Assembly (NCBI GenBank): GCA_947247005.1
Contig: OX365955.1
Coordinates: 9,496,001 to 9,560,000 of the forward strand
Length of the DNA stretch: 64,000 nt
Direction: 5' to 3'
Source of the DNA: Spisula solida
Taxonomy: Eukaryota > Mollusca > Bivalvia > Venerida > Mactridae
The notes below the pieces were generated by a model. That model saw only the letters and a program-made list of their open reading frames with translations. It was not told where the DNA came from and did not search any database. Shown one piece after another: positions 37,101-46,234 of this stretch (position 1 is its first letter; each line of letters starts with the position of its first letter). The position numbers and the translations under genes are program-made.

Positions 37101-40100
37101 GGAAAAATTCTATGAAATCGGGGAGTAAATCATGCGAATTGGTGCTAGCCTCATTGGGATATAGAATGACCATATTATGTTAGTCATTCTAACACGATCT
37201 GCGGATTAATCGTTTAAATATAGAGCGGACCTAACAATGTTTTATTACCCCCATAAAAAATACCTATCAAATTGGCTGTTTCTATTTACGCCCAGTATCA
37301 CGTGACATATTTATGAATGAATGAACGTAAACTTTATAGTAAATTGTTCTACGAGTTACGATGACAAGGCGAATTGCACGAGAATCCAGTGTTACAGCTA
37401 TGACGCATCTATTTTAGAAACTCCAATATACACTAGAAACCAAGTTTTATTAAAGATTCTGATAATCAATTCATTTATATTTTTCATTTTATGAAATAGA
37501 TACCATTTACTGTGTTATTAAAATTGTTTCAATGTTTAAAATGTGGTATTTCCTTCAGAAAGTTACGATGGTCGTTTTCATTAACGAGGGAGGTAATTGT
37601 ACCAGCTAATAAGCCACTCAATTTCAGCGTGGAATTATGTTCAATGTCAAATGGGTGAAAATGGAATGCGCGCAGTTAAATAGTGCGGGATATTATCGTA
37701 TTTAGAATCGAAATAAAAACTCTGTTCTTGTATATTGTCGGTGAATAAAACACTGGCACTCGTTCGGATGCGGAAAATTAAATCACTCGTGCTACGCACT
37801 CGTGATTTAATTTTTCCGCATCCGAACTCCTGCCCGTGTTATATTCACCGACAATAAACGCGAACAGATTTTTATTTCTTAAATCTAATCACTTAAAATG
37901 AAAATACATGTAGATCCACAGTGTATAAACGAGTCAACTTCCGGTTATCGCAACAAGGAGTACACGTTGAATTGTAGACTTACAATAAGTCGTACAGTGA
38001 TAGGAAACCATCGGATGTTTCAATCACAATAAGTCATACAAGTTGAATTATATAGTATCACAATAAGTCGTACAGTGATTTGTCTAACTAGACCAGTAAT
38101 GCATAATTATCATGTACGCTCTTAAGTTCACGTTAATTCTGGTTTCGCGATAGTCATGTATTTTATGATACATAATACACTTAACCGATTTAAAAACGCA
38201 ACAGTGAGGTTTTGATAAATTCAAACCAGTTAAGGTGCTTCAATTCTAGAAACTTTGCATGTGATGAAATCAAAGCATTAGGTCAAAAATGTGCAAATTT
38301 CATTGTAATCAAGCTTTAGATGATTACAAAACCAAACCACGAAATGTATTAATTGACAATGCCAAGTTCACAAAATTAATAATGTATTTATAAACTGCAA
38401 CCTGCTATTCAAATCAGACGTCTTTGCCTTATTGGCGGGAAAATAAAGGGTTGTAGAATGTTGTTCCACACATCTATAAGGAAAACATGTATCAATCCAA
38501 TTGTTCAGAAGTTTCTGCTTGATGAGGCTATTCTTGACGGCCATTTGTGTCTGCCTTCAAATTTAGTTTCACGAGTAAAAATGCAATGACCTCCACAGTC
38601 TAAACATGAGCTGTCAGCAAGTTTTTGCCCATCTAGCATAGGCTACATTGTGTCCGATGGTTAAAAATGTACATTTCTTATGTCTATGGCATCTAAAACC
38701 CGTAACCGAAAGTCGATTATGGAATATGTCAGGATAAATATGCAGACAGACAAAATGAAGCGATTTTCAACATGAGTCAAATAAACATTAATCAAAATGT
38801 TACGGAATTTATATTTTAGCGAAATTACTTAATCGTACGCATCATTGCCTTCAAATTGTAGGTATAACAGACAATCGTAGGTGTAAACGGCCTCTTGAAA
38901 ACACTATGCAAGTCTAAGTATCGTCGACAGACGACAGTTAATCAACTTTGTTATGATAAAAAGTCACATGACTGCTTTGCTCATCTTGCGATGACATTCG
39001 ATGATGGTCTTACGATAATCGCACTAAAACAACCCACTGATTCTCCCAAACGTTGACCCCACAATGTGACAAAAAACAAAGATAAGTGTTCGACCGTCGC
39101 AAGTTAGGCCAAACACTAAATCGTGAAAGGCTGAAACATCTTTAAATATAGTATTGTGATTTAGTAAGAATTTGTGCCAAAACCTGCTTTTTAATACTGC
39201 AAAGAAGACAATTTTTAACTTGTAAATAACATGCAATCTTAAAGGATAATGCAATTGATTTTTATACATATTAATGTAAATTTTTATTTGTTTAATTCTG
39301 TTTTATGGTTGTGCAGACTACGTTTTGCGCGACTATGTTCCCTTGCAAGAATATAGTTCTGTTTTTATTGATATGTATATATGAATTATCTAGTCTCTTA
39401 TAGCTCCAGTGTGGAGCGGCAAAGTACTTTTATAATTGTTCAAATATGTAATGTAAATATTGTAAGAATGTACATTGATGAGACTTTAATAAAGATTATC
39501 TCTCTATCTCTAGTATCTTCTTATGCATAGTTTAGATCAACTGTTCCGTTAGGATAATGTGAGATTCATTTTTCATTTCATGTGTAGGCCTACGGTACAC
39601 AGAATAATACACCCATTGTCTAAACAGGTAAAGTATTTTAGTTTAGCATTGAAATTCACTGCTAGATCTACTCAATACAAACACAAAAAAGCATGGAGAA
39701 ACAAGCAATTCATCATTGCGCTCGCATACTGCAGGCTTGCTTACTTTTGTACTTATCAATGTTTTTCCCCAGAGAGGGGTGGCGGGGATGCACGGGAAAT
39801 TAGACATATTAAAGACTTTCCCGATGTACGGGAATTTGATAAACCATGATGTCACGTGTAGCGGGAATTAGACTTGGTCCGTATTTTATGGACATAGGAC
39901 CCCAGGAAATTAGACAGGACTATCTGCATATGGGAAGAAAATTTGACAGTCAATTTCCAAAAATGCCTAATTCCCCTATATGATTCCGCACTGTGGGGAA
40001 ACATTGACAAGTGCATTTTAGCTGAATATATTGGCGCTTTCTGGTGTAAAACTTAACGGAATAACTTATACTTACAGCCTCTCCAAGTTTAGTGGTATAG

Positions 40101-40249
40101 AGAACGACTGATCCTTTAGGATTCTGCATCATCGGCAATTTCGCGTCGAGGGATATTGTGGTCCACACCGGTAACCCATCGCCAGCAGGAATACAGTCAA
40201 TCCTGTCACCAGTTGTCTTTTGACGCCGGTTCAAAGTCAGCCGCTCCAT
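22723..40249 (-). CDS. FSIP2: FSIP2-like protein (fibrous sheath-interacting protein 2), 12 exons, predicted 2,266 aa
   Basis: In mammals FSIP2 is a giant protein of the sperm-tail fibrous sheath that binds AKAP4; its loss causes malformed flagella. Twelve minus-strand exons join with consistent phases into 6,801 coding bases. The first two exons give DAKLPM...VLYTTKLGE, then YQPLHDPHLRFHF, GFISGDGKILCSLKEFNQYR; vertebrate FSIP2 has the same order (KLP..., FYTT..GE, Y.SLHDPHLR, GYI...K.VC.L.E.N.YRQY). Exons 3-7 encode a basic coiled coil. Exon 12 encodes about 1,600 residues of serial amphipathic helices and a basic, disordered tail. The human protein is about 6,900 residues, so this one is about a third as long. 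The fibrous sheath is a mammalian structure, so a more general flagellar role is inferred here. Confidence 0.88.
25101..25533 (-). repeat. recent in-frame 76-residue duplication inside exon 12
   Basis: Two adjacent copies, at about residues 1331-1406 and 1407-1481, share ETLDNVRRSVTKGRMDNKAF without change, then P..PHS.DTSVIA, and both end MPKEP. The DNA copies remain clearly alignable with scattered substitutions; one codon is missing near the end of the second copy. This is the youngest duplication in the helical repeat region. Confidence 0.9.
28576..28848 (+). pseudogene. LINE ORF2 C-terminal fragment, in FSIP2 intron 11
   Basis: A 91-codon frame broken by one internal TAA. It reads RFRWLGHVIRKD, then LKWTPSGGKTNRRRHKEMWR, then a helical stretch and ENFGSSLMCQLARRG before a stop. 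The order R.RWLGHV.R, W.P.GK..RGRP..TWRR, W......L is the C-terminal signature of a common non-LTR retrotransposon endonuclease/RT protein. It is antisense to the host gene. No 5' part is present, as expected of a 5'-truncated insertion. Confidence 0.8.
28941..28998 (-). CDS. FSIP2: FSIP2-like exon 11
   Basis: 58 bases encoding ELYPQYLQLLDADNDEGND plus one base. Acceptor 'tatgtattacag', donor GTATGA. Phase 0 in, phase 1 out, matching exons 10 and 12. Confidence 0.8.
29666..29731 (-). CDS. FSIP2: FSIP2-like exon 10
   Basis: 66 bases, 22 codons, phase 0 both sides: DDLKYQEQARDIVNDVINKV then KN. The stretch ARDIVNDVINKVKN is an amphipathic helix like those of exon 12. Acceptor 'tctatgtttgtag', donor GTAAGT. 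Confidence 0.82.
30193..30269 (-). CDS. FSIP2: FSIP2-like exon 9
   Basis: 77 bases encoding QGDPLFMLMLNDAIDDVVDI and VADQS. Acceptor 'actttttgtttcag', donor GTAAGT. Phase 1 in, phase 0 out. The helix is hydrophobic on one face. Confidence 0.82.
30298..30396. repeat. 37-38 bp tandem repeat, 2.6 copies, intron 8
   Basis: Units share 'aaatatcggtat' and 'gaagaagaccacttcc.aga'. It lies about 30 bases from the exon 9 acceptor on the transcribed strand and overlaps no exon. Confidence 0.8.
30608..30712 (+). repeat. dispersed repeat D, copy 1 (SINE-like)
   Basis: Shares 'ccgttca.ccg.ctgta', 'cattgag' and 'ggcagcca..gcaca.tgac' with the reverse complement of 35100-35240. Both copies lie in introns of the FSIP2-like gene. 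No clear A/B boxes were found. Confidence 0.55.
30895..30984 (-). CDS. FSIP2: FSIP2-like exon 8
   Basis: 90 bases encoding RRKSPKKRFLSTWKLQDVLR then TFEVPEKRN. Acceptor 'cttaaccttaacag', donor GTAAGT. Phase 1 in and out. Strongly basic. Confidence 0.82.
31312..31434 (-). CDS. FSIP2: FSIP2-like exon 7
   Basis: 123 bases encoding KIEKLKQTTRDDKQKRDEHY then FKRLGEKLASGDYRIWTKRK. Acceptor 'catctttaacatgtag'. The donor AAAAG|GTTTAT departs from consensus at +3 to +6; no better in-frame donor is near. Phase 1 in and out. Confidence 0.75.
31872..32019 (-). CDS. FSIP2: FSIP2-like exon 6 (coiled coil)
   Basis: 148 bases: CMEKWNARKEAQTAMLEKNN, then KQEEDERAKSINTREQTINK and KRDKLE plus one base. Acceptor 'gttcctttcttcag', donor GTATGT. 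Predicted charged coiled coil. Confidence 0.83.
32634..32690 (-). mobile_element. decayed tRNA-derived SINE remnant, intron 5
   Basis: On the minus strand 'gacccagtggtcagcgctct' resembles a Pol III A box region and is followed by 'actaccaatccggacgtccc' as in tRNA-derived SINE heads. The B box is degenerate. Confidence 0.4.
33221..33737 (-). repeat. 47-bp tandem repeat, 11 copies, containing the exon 5 splice donor
   Basis: Eleven exact-length copies of a 47-bp unit, with single changes in three of them. On the minus strand each unit holds the last 35 or so bases of exon 5 (ending GCTGAATTAAAG), the donor GTATGTAACTAC, and then the next copy of the exon end. Only the first copy's donor, at 33701-33700, keeps the protein frame: reading on into the second copy meets a stop (AATTAA) after 14 codons. 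The remaining ten donors therefore lie in intron 5 if splicing is productive. Confidence 0.95.
33702..33812 (-). CDS. FSIP2: FSIP2-like exon 5
   Basis: 111 bases, 37 codons, phase 0 both sides: NELRNLMLLKRWRNRDRMRT, then RLLEDRETQSKIQAELK. Acceptor 'tttgttattgcag', donor GTATGT. Its 3' third is the first unit of the 47-bp array. Confidence 0.83.
34722..34863 (-). CDS. FSIP2: FSIP2-like exon 4 (coiled coil)
   Basis: 142 bases: IKRNINEKASKLENRLKEIR, then DEMSRRERKQREEADRRQMA and VFKNQQE. Acceptor 'aatctatttatag', donor GTATGT. Phase 2 in, phase 0 out. Confidence 0.83.
35100..35240 (-). repeat. dispersed repeat D, copy 2
   Basis: Reverse-complement match to 30608-30712, in intron 3 of the same gene. 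Confidence 0.55.
35374..35495 (-). CDS. FSIP2: FSIP2-like exon 3
   Basis: 122 bases: LETRLTYSSQHRREVNPDKQ, then MSRGSLVRRRLQQQRERDLN and two bases. I chose the acceptor 'ttattatacaccctag' because it gives the phase 0 required by exon 2; the nearer AG ('caacacag') would break the frame. Donor GTAAGT. Confidence 0.78.
36476..36658. mobile_element. small inverted-repeat element next to exon 2 donor
   Basis: Ends ACCTGTCTGCAAAGACCACC and, inverted, GGTGGTCTTTACAGACAGGT, about 183 bp in all; no ORF. Its right end is about 20 bases from the 5' splice site of exon 2. Confidence 0.65.
36681..36938 (-). CDS. FSIP2: FSIP2-like exon 2 (family signature)
   Basis: 258 bases, 86 codons, phase 0 both sides. 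It holds the most family-specific part: EYQPLHDPHLRFHFNTQLMR, KRGFISGDGKILCSLKEFNQ, YRQYLRHIHFLEIAKERKDE. Acceptor 'catttctcttctcag' is excellent. The donor GAG|GTTTGT is weak at +3. Confidence 0.88.
37709..37880. repeat. long foldback hairpin, intron 1
   Basis: Outer arms 'gaaataaaaa.tctgttc' / 'gaacagatttttatttc', then 'tattgtcggtgaataaaaca' / 'ttcaccgacaata', then 'gttcggatgcggaaaa' / 'ttttccgcatccgaac'. The loop region is 'actcgtgctacgcactcgtg'. Same architecture as 17733-17875. Confidence 0.85.
37918..38085 (+). repeat. dispersed repeat A, copy 2
   Basis: Direct-orientation match to 2495-2660 ('aacgagtcaacttccggtta', 'ataagtcgtacagtgatagg'). It directly follows the foldback hairpin, so the two may belong to one larger element. 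Confidence 0.8.
39300..39515 (+). mobile_element. possible retroelement 3' tail, intron 1
   Basis: An AT-rich 3'-UTR-like stretch ends 'gagactttaataaagatt' followed by 'atctctctatctct'. An AATAAA followed by a short microsatellite is common at LINE 3' ends. No coding part is attached. Confidence 0.3.
40076..40249 (-). CDS. FSIP2: FSIP2-like exon 1 with start codon
   Basis: 174 bases, 58 codons from ATG at 40249: MERLTLNRRQKTTGDRIDCI, then LDAKLPMMQNPKGSVVLYTT and KLGEA. Donor GCT|GTAAGT. The KLP...FYTT..GE pattern is the FSIP2 N terminus and exon 2 continues it in frame. Confidence 0.87.
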
Positions 40250-40363
40250 ATTTGACCCTTAATTGGCTTTACTATTTGTAAGTTTATTTAAAAAAAACGT
40301 CGTTACATGATCAAAATAAACGTTATGTCCAGCGCTACGTTACGTCTAGCGCTACTTCAATAC

Positions 40364-40387
40364 TGACGTCATGATGTTGTGACGTCG
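40364..40387. promoter_or_regulatory. CRE pair upstream of FSIP2-like gene
   Basis: A palindromic TGACGTCA (40364-40371) and a second near-copy TGACGTCG (40380-40387) lie 115-138 bases upstream of the start codon. CREs bind CREB/CREM factors; CREM drives many testis genes in mammals. No TATA box is evident. Functional use is inferred. Confidence 0.45.
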
Positions 40388-41028
40388 CCACGTAGATCGC
40401 ACTTTAGCGCCTTTTTGTAATTATACCGTCTGGACGTGACGTTAGCTCTTGGTTTAGATCACACGCTCGCAATTACTTGAATAATATTGTTCAACTTCAT
40501 CTAGGACATTGTTAAGCACAGTAAAATCACGAAAAATTACCTATTAGGTCTGGATCTACATGTACTTTTTGGCTTATGAACGTTCTGCGGTCGGACGGAC
40601 GGACTTCACCCGGTCATCGGGACATTGTCGGAAACAATCGTGGCGTGGCTTAGCGAAAGAAGATAACTAAACCAGTCGATGCCCACAGACGATGCACGAC
40701 CAATATCCTTTGTTCAGAATACAATGCCGATCGACCGGCGTGTAGGCCTACGTTCTGGATGGCAAGACATCCGATATGCCTATACTTCGTTCTCTATCAC
40801 ACAGAAACGCAATCGCTTGGATGTTAGCCGACATAATTTCACGAATTATACATTATCACATTTAACTATCATTGTTCCAGACGTTTTTTGTGTTTTTTAC
40901 AGTACAATAATTCATTAAGTCTGACGCAACATCATAAACATAATATTAGATCTAGACATTTTTACAAAAAAATTGTATTGTATTTTCTATAAGAGTCATT
41001 CACATCACGATGGCTGCGTCAGGGTTTT
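40388..41028. other. upstream region, no gene seen
   Basis: Fairly GC-balanced with chance ORFs (for example 40679-40918, plus). No known family recognised. Confidence 0.4.
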
Positions 41029-41120
41029 AACTCATGGAAATAAGCAGATCAGATAATATAGTGTAGATCTATACCAGGTTTATATTTGCTTTAGATGATA
41101 TTTGCTTATTTCCATGAGTT
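41029..41120. repeat. short hairpin
   Basis: AACTCATGGAAATAAGCA at the left pairs with TGCTTATTTCCATGAGTT at the right, about 55 bases apart. Perfect 18-bp arms. Confidence 0.85.
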
Positions 41121-42339
41121 GAAACATCGATACAGCAACCTGTGATGCTAACATGCTAAATAACAACACCTATATCACGTGCTTTGAGAATGATTTGTCA
41201 AATAATTTCCCACAGTACCACAGACGGCAGCACGTCTTTGGTTATCTGAAATTGATTGATTATTCAAGCTAAGTACACATGTACCAGAGAATGTCTGTCT
41301 GTTATTTTGTACGAGTATGCCAACACCTGAATTTCGGTTACTGGTATATATTGAAAGTATACAATTAGGTTGCTATGTGCTGCTGCTTGTATTACATGCC
41401 TGTAACCGACCAACCGACATTTACGTTGTATGAATTACTAAGGGATATCTATTTCAAAACATTTTTTGAAGCAGTCTCATTTATGTGACTTTTTTGGTAT
41501 TTGTCGACTAACCTTGTTGCTTTCGGATGTTATGCCATGTTAAGCAACACCTTTTCAGCCCATTTACCGTACATACCGTATCCAATTGACTTTTAAGAAG
41601 TAGTTTGTTTCCGAAATTACTGAACAGCTAATATTTTTGGCCTACTATCTTGCTGTTCAACAAGCCATTGACAGCTTCTCCATAAATGGCGGACATGACA
41701 GTGACCAATGCCTTGAATGCCATGAAACCTTCCCAACACATGAATCGATCCTGAATCTGTAGGAATAAATACTAATCGTAAACTGTGAAGATTTAGATAT
41801 GGAATTATGATAATCAAAATATTTTATGATTATCAAACGTCTCCTATAATTCAAGATTGAACGGTTGTGTTCCTAAAATCAATTACTCACGATACATTCG
41901 TAAGGAACTTTATTATTCACTTATCAAAGCTGTTGTCTAAACACATTACAAACAACAAAACAACAAACACAAACATAGGAATAAGGCATATTATTGGCAG
42001 CTATTTTCTATTTTTACACATAATAACACAATCTGAGTCTGAGTTTTTTGTAGAAATACTTCTTGTAGATACCGTAATCTGGTTCAAATGGTTGTCGTGG
42101 GTTAATATGCGTTTAATCCCTCTGGTTATCCTGAAACGAAACTAATACTCCAATAAATTATTTTGCCAGGAATGGATCAAAGGTTATTACAGACAAATGT
42201 CATTATTTTGTCTTAAAAACTTTAAATGAAAGCACTCATGGTATATAATTTTCCCGCTTTAGACCAAACCAGAACTTTCAGTTATTCATTGAAAAAACTA
42301 TATATAGATAAAAAGACAAAAAAACGTGAATAATTTCAT
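41121..42339. other. no gene seen
   Basis: Only chance ORFs. No splice-bounded coding stretch or transposon end was recognised. Confidence 0.4.
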
Positions 42340-42680
42340 TTGACCGTAAGTGGAAAATACCGCGTTTCCCATACAATAACTCAGCTTGTGGACGTGGTTT
42401 GTGACGACAACGAATGGCGCCGACGATGTACTAGATATTGAACTTTGTGAAGTAAATCACGAATATTTCGCATAAAATCAAATAAATGTTGGTTGTCGAT
42501 TGGATTGTGTACATATAAGTATTCTTCGTCGAATCGCTTGTATATTTTTTGTTAGCACTAGCTACGGGATTCGATTTTATGCGTTGGACTCCTTCAGTAT
42601 TAAATATAGAGAGCGATTTTGATAAGATGATATTTTGCTATGATATTCTATTGATAGATTTTCAAATTCTTGTCGTTAAC
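42340..42680 (+). repeat. dispersed repeat R1, copy 1
   Basis: Shares long blocks with two other copies near 50.9-53.3 kb: 'tgaccgtaagtggaaaatac', 'gacgatgtactagatattga', 'tcttcgtcgaat', 'gttagcact.gctacgggatt' and 'gagcgattttgat'. About 340 bp here; no ORF. Confidence 0.85.
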
Positions 42681-42965
42681 TTATATGTATGAACATAATG
42701 AGACGAAAATAAATAAATAAAATTTACTAACTCGGCTAACCTATGCTGGTTATACATACTTTTTAAGGGAATAATATACGTATAGCACAGAGAATTTGAC
42801 ATGATCCTGACCTTTATGCATGAATATATTATAGGTAATTGCGTTGAATATATAAATTTCCGCGAGCAAATCGTGCAAGATCGGTTCTTTGAATTTGTGT
42901 TGGTATTACACCTCGAACGTCTTCGTGATACCCTCCGCTTAAGAAAACATACAGCCGGGGTTATA

Positions 42966-43025
42966 AATATAGACAATATATCAGCTGTTAAATTATGCTA
43001 ATTTAAAGGTCGAGAGACATGTCAT
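42966..43025 (+). repeat. dispersed repeat C, copy 2
   Basis: 'atatcagctgttaaattatg', 'ctaat', 'aaggtcgagag' as in 18415-18475 and 62786-62850. Confidence 0.6.
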
Positions 43026-43778
43026 ATTCTCTGCACTATACACAATTATGGCCAACACAAAAGTAATTAAAGAATCATCCCGCATTGATGTTACGTTACA
43101 AACCAGTATATGTGACAGACCCTCTGAAGTGTTCTCCTGTGCTGGTTTGCTTAAGAAATAGATCTAATCAGACAACACAACGGCATTTTAAAAGGAGAGT
43201 ATGTATAGAAGTATAATTATGTTCAGGGTGCACTTTCGGTTAGTTCATATTTTGTTTCTAACGAAATAGGACTGGGCAACAAGCTAAGCCTATATTAGCC
43301 CTCTCCTCAGACAACGTACTTTCTGTTGTTGACAACACCTTTCATCATAAAAGTTTAACGAGATAATAATAGTGCAGCAAAAAGGCCAACACAAATACAC
43401 GATCAGTTTGACATTAAGCGGTTAATGTAATTTCCACATGTTCAAACATGTCTAACTTTTTGTAAAACCTTTCAAACAAAACGGTATTGTCATACAACAT
43501 GCCCCAATTCCTCGAAAAAACTTAAGTTACTGCTCAGCTGAGACTGTTATTCATAATTTATAGTATGACTACAATTATAGTCTTGTGATGTAGATTGCTA
43601 CCAGAAAATGTGTATTTATTGCTAAATGATAGTTCTATAGTAGGTGCATTTTGTATGAAATGCTCATGGAAATCCAACAGTAATGAGCAATAAAGAACTT
43701 CGTACTTGAGCTTGTTATAACTGACTAAAGTTGTTACTTTATTACTTTAGATGTTTATAATTTTAAGCACTATTTTCT

Positions 43779-44287
43779 AGGGGTGACTATTGAGTCCATT
43801 TTTGACTATTGCAATACTATTGTTTTTGCTGAAAGTACTATTGCGATACTATTGTAGTGCTGGAAGCTATTGCAATACTATTGCAATAGTTATTGCCAAG
43901 ATTTGAAAACCAGAGATTAACTTGTAAATGCAAATTTGCACTGTGGAAGATATCACTTAGTTGTGCAACATACTAATCTACTATTTGAGGAAATGATTTA
44001 AATTGAATTGGACTGAAATAGAACATGAACGATTGTGATATTGGTCCTTTGTTGCAGTTTTTATGCGTTGGATTATTTAAAATAAGTGTTTTTTAACGAC
44101 AATGGAAGTTGTATTAAATTAATAATCAACTTTATTAATAAAAAGGAAACTATCTTAACTATCGATGGTTGAGCTAACTATCGGCGATAATTATTGGATC
44201 GAGACTTTTACTATCGATCCATACTATCGGGTCACTCGGGATCGCAATGAATCGATATTCCGACGATGCATCGACCCACCCCTACAG
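43779..44287. mobile_element. hAT-like non-autonomous element, 509 bp
   Basis: The left end is AGGGGTGAC and the right end is ACCCACCCCTACAG, flanked by an exact 8-bp direct repeat TATTTTCT (43771-43778 and 44288-44295). An 8-bp duplication and AGGGGTG/CACCCCT ends fit the hAT superfamily. The interior is built of 'ctattgcaatactattg' and 'tcgat' motifs and has no transposase. The left end seems to lack a few bases relative to the right. Confidence 0.65.
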
Positions 44288-44400
44288 TATTTTCTGTTCA
44301 AATCGGACTTCTTATGTAATCTAAATATAGCACGTATACCAGTGTATGCAACTGCCTGTAAATACCACCTATAGTTGCCCCCTTTTCATTCAATCACCCG

Positions 44401-44590
44401 CCTCGCTGGTTGGTATAGTGGTAGGGCGTCCCGGGTTCGATCCTTGGCTGCGTCATTCCAAAGTCGTTTACATGGTCTGGTATATCTTCCTTGTTTGACG
44501 CACAGCGTAGTTAGTTCCTTGTAACTGCTGGTTCGCCCGCTGTCAGGATAATGTGACTGGGTAGTCTCCATATGATAGAAAGACTGTTGT
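44401..44590 (+). mobile_element. tRNA-derived SINE
   Basis: An A-box-like TGGTATAGTGGTAGGGC is followed after only about ten bases by a B box GGGTTCGATCC, so the anticodon arm is largely missing. The body ('ctgctggttcgcccgctgtc', 'aggataatgtgactgggtag') is the common conserved 3' domain of such elements. Confidence 0.7.
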
Positions 44591-45685
44591 CCAGTTGAAC
44601 TTATTTAAAACAATATATAAAAAATCAACATCTTCAATCAATATGATGCTTGAGTTACTGTCCTGTGTACAGTTTTATCAAAGCACTTACAAGAATCGTA
44701 AACTTACGTCCAAATTTGATTTATTCTTTAACTGTTACAAGTGTGGAAAAGGGATATGTAATGTTAACAATGATTCAATGATCCACATCCCCCCCCCCTA
44801 TATGCAGTTGTAAAAGCATCATAAGGAATTTAAAATAAGCGTAAATTTTAGGTTTTCGTAAGTGCTTTGATGAAACAGTTACCTTGTCTCTACATATTTT
44901 GTACCTGACCAAGTAGCTAGATAAATTTTGTTATCCGAATATTTTTCTGCAAAAAAGTATCGTCATGGATATAAGAGTCAAACAAACAACATTTATTAAC
45001 ATGTTTATTTAATTAATCTGCATTTAATCAACAACAACAACAACAATGAACAACAAGCAAACATAATAATGTAAATAAAATTCAACAACTTTATTTATTA
45101 AATCCAGTAATGCATATGCGCATGCGTTACTAAAGTGTAGAACCACATTCATCCTATGTTTACGCATATGCCATATTTCCATTCAAACGCGTTACAAAAT
45201 TGGTGTAACCTATCAATTACGAGAATAAACCATATCGTGCACGAGGACCACGTGTACATACGTCATTTAGCACCAACCGTTCCACAAGGATGATTTTGTA
45301 CATGGATACGTGATTTCTGTCTGTAAATCGATAGATTAGTGTGTGGAATGAAAAGAATAACACAACTTTAGATTTTGTGATTTGATATAATGCATAATAT
45401 TATTTTTGATAGAGTGGCCAATAAGAAAGTTTGTGAAGAGTACATGTAAACAAAACGTCGCCACCAAAACCCTTTTGTTCTGTATCATTTTAGTGAGGCT
45501 ATACTTCATAATTATTTAATAACATACATGTATATAACAATTAACAAGTGAACACGAGGGAAACATAATCACTGAGTTATAATTATATGGTTAACAGATT
45601 TATAAACGCGACAATGGGGTTAGTTGCCTTAGACCCAGAAATACGAAATAATATATTCGATTGGCTTACATGGTCCTGAAGGCCA
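44591..45685. other. no gene seen
   Basis: AT-rich with a (CAA)n microsatellite at about 45031-45050 and a poly-C run near 44790. Confidence 0.4.
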
Positions 45686-46133
45686 ATTTAATGCCGTCAT
45701 TTTGGTACCCAAATATATAAAGTCGGATAAGTAGTAAGGGAATTGTTACATGTATATGACATTAGTTCAGAAAATGAAAGTAACAGTTTTATCGGCAAAA
45801 TGAATCAAGGCTGAATGTGACCAGCCTGTCGTGAGGTTGAATATTTTTTGTTATGGAAACGAAATAAAAACATGTTACAACAATTTTAAAGGTGAATTAT
45901 GTCAGGTCAATGCCATACCAAATGATTTCAAAAGCATCATAAACTAAAAAAGATATAGGTTTCCTCATATGTAACTTAAATTCGAACCATTTGGATAAAT
46001 TCATCGACACAATCACTTTCAAATTTGTCAAAAGTTTGACTTTCATTTTCTGGAGCGATGTCTTTACTATGCAATATTTTATTTAATATTTTTATTATTT
46101 ATTATCTTGATACAAAAATGACGGCATTAAATG
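45686..46133. repeat. inverted pair 'TTTAATGCCGTCATTTT'
   Basis: AATTTAATGCCGTCATTTTG at the left recurs inverted at 46106-46132 with the intervening 400 bp unremarkable. It could be a MITE; no target duplication was identified. Confidence 0.4.
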
Positions 46134-46234
46134 TTCCTTTATTATGATGCAAGTAAATGCATGTAGTAAGTTTGTCTGTCATGTTAAAATAAATCAACTT
46201 AAACCCACTTTCGTGTTTTTAAATCCGCTAAGTA

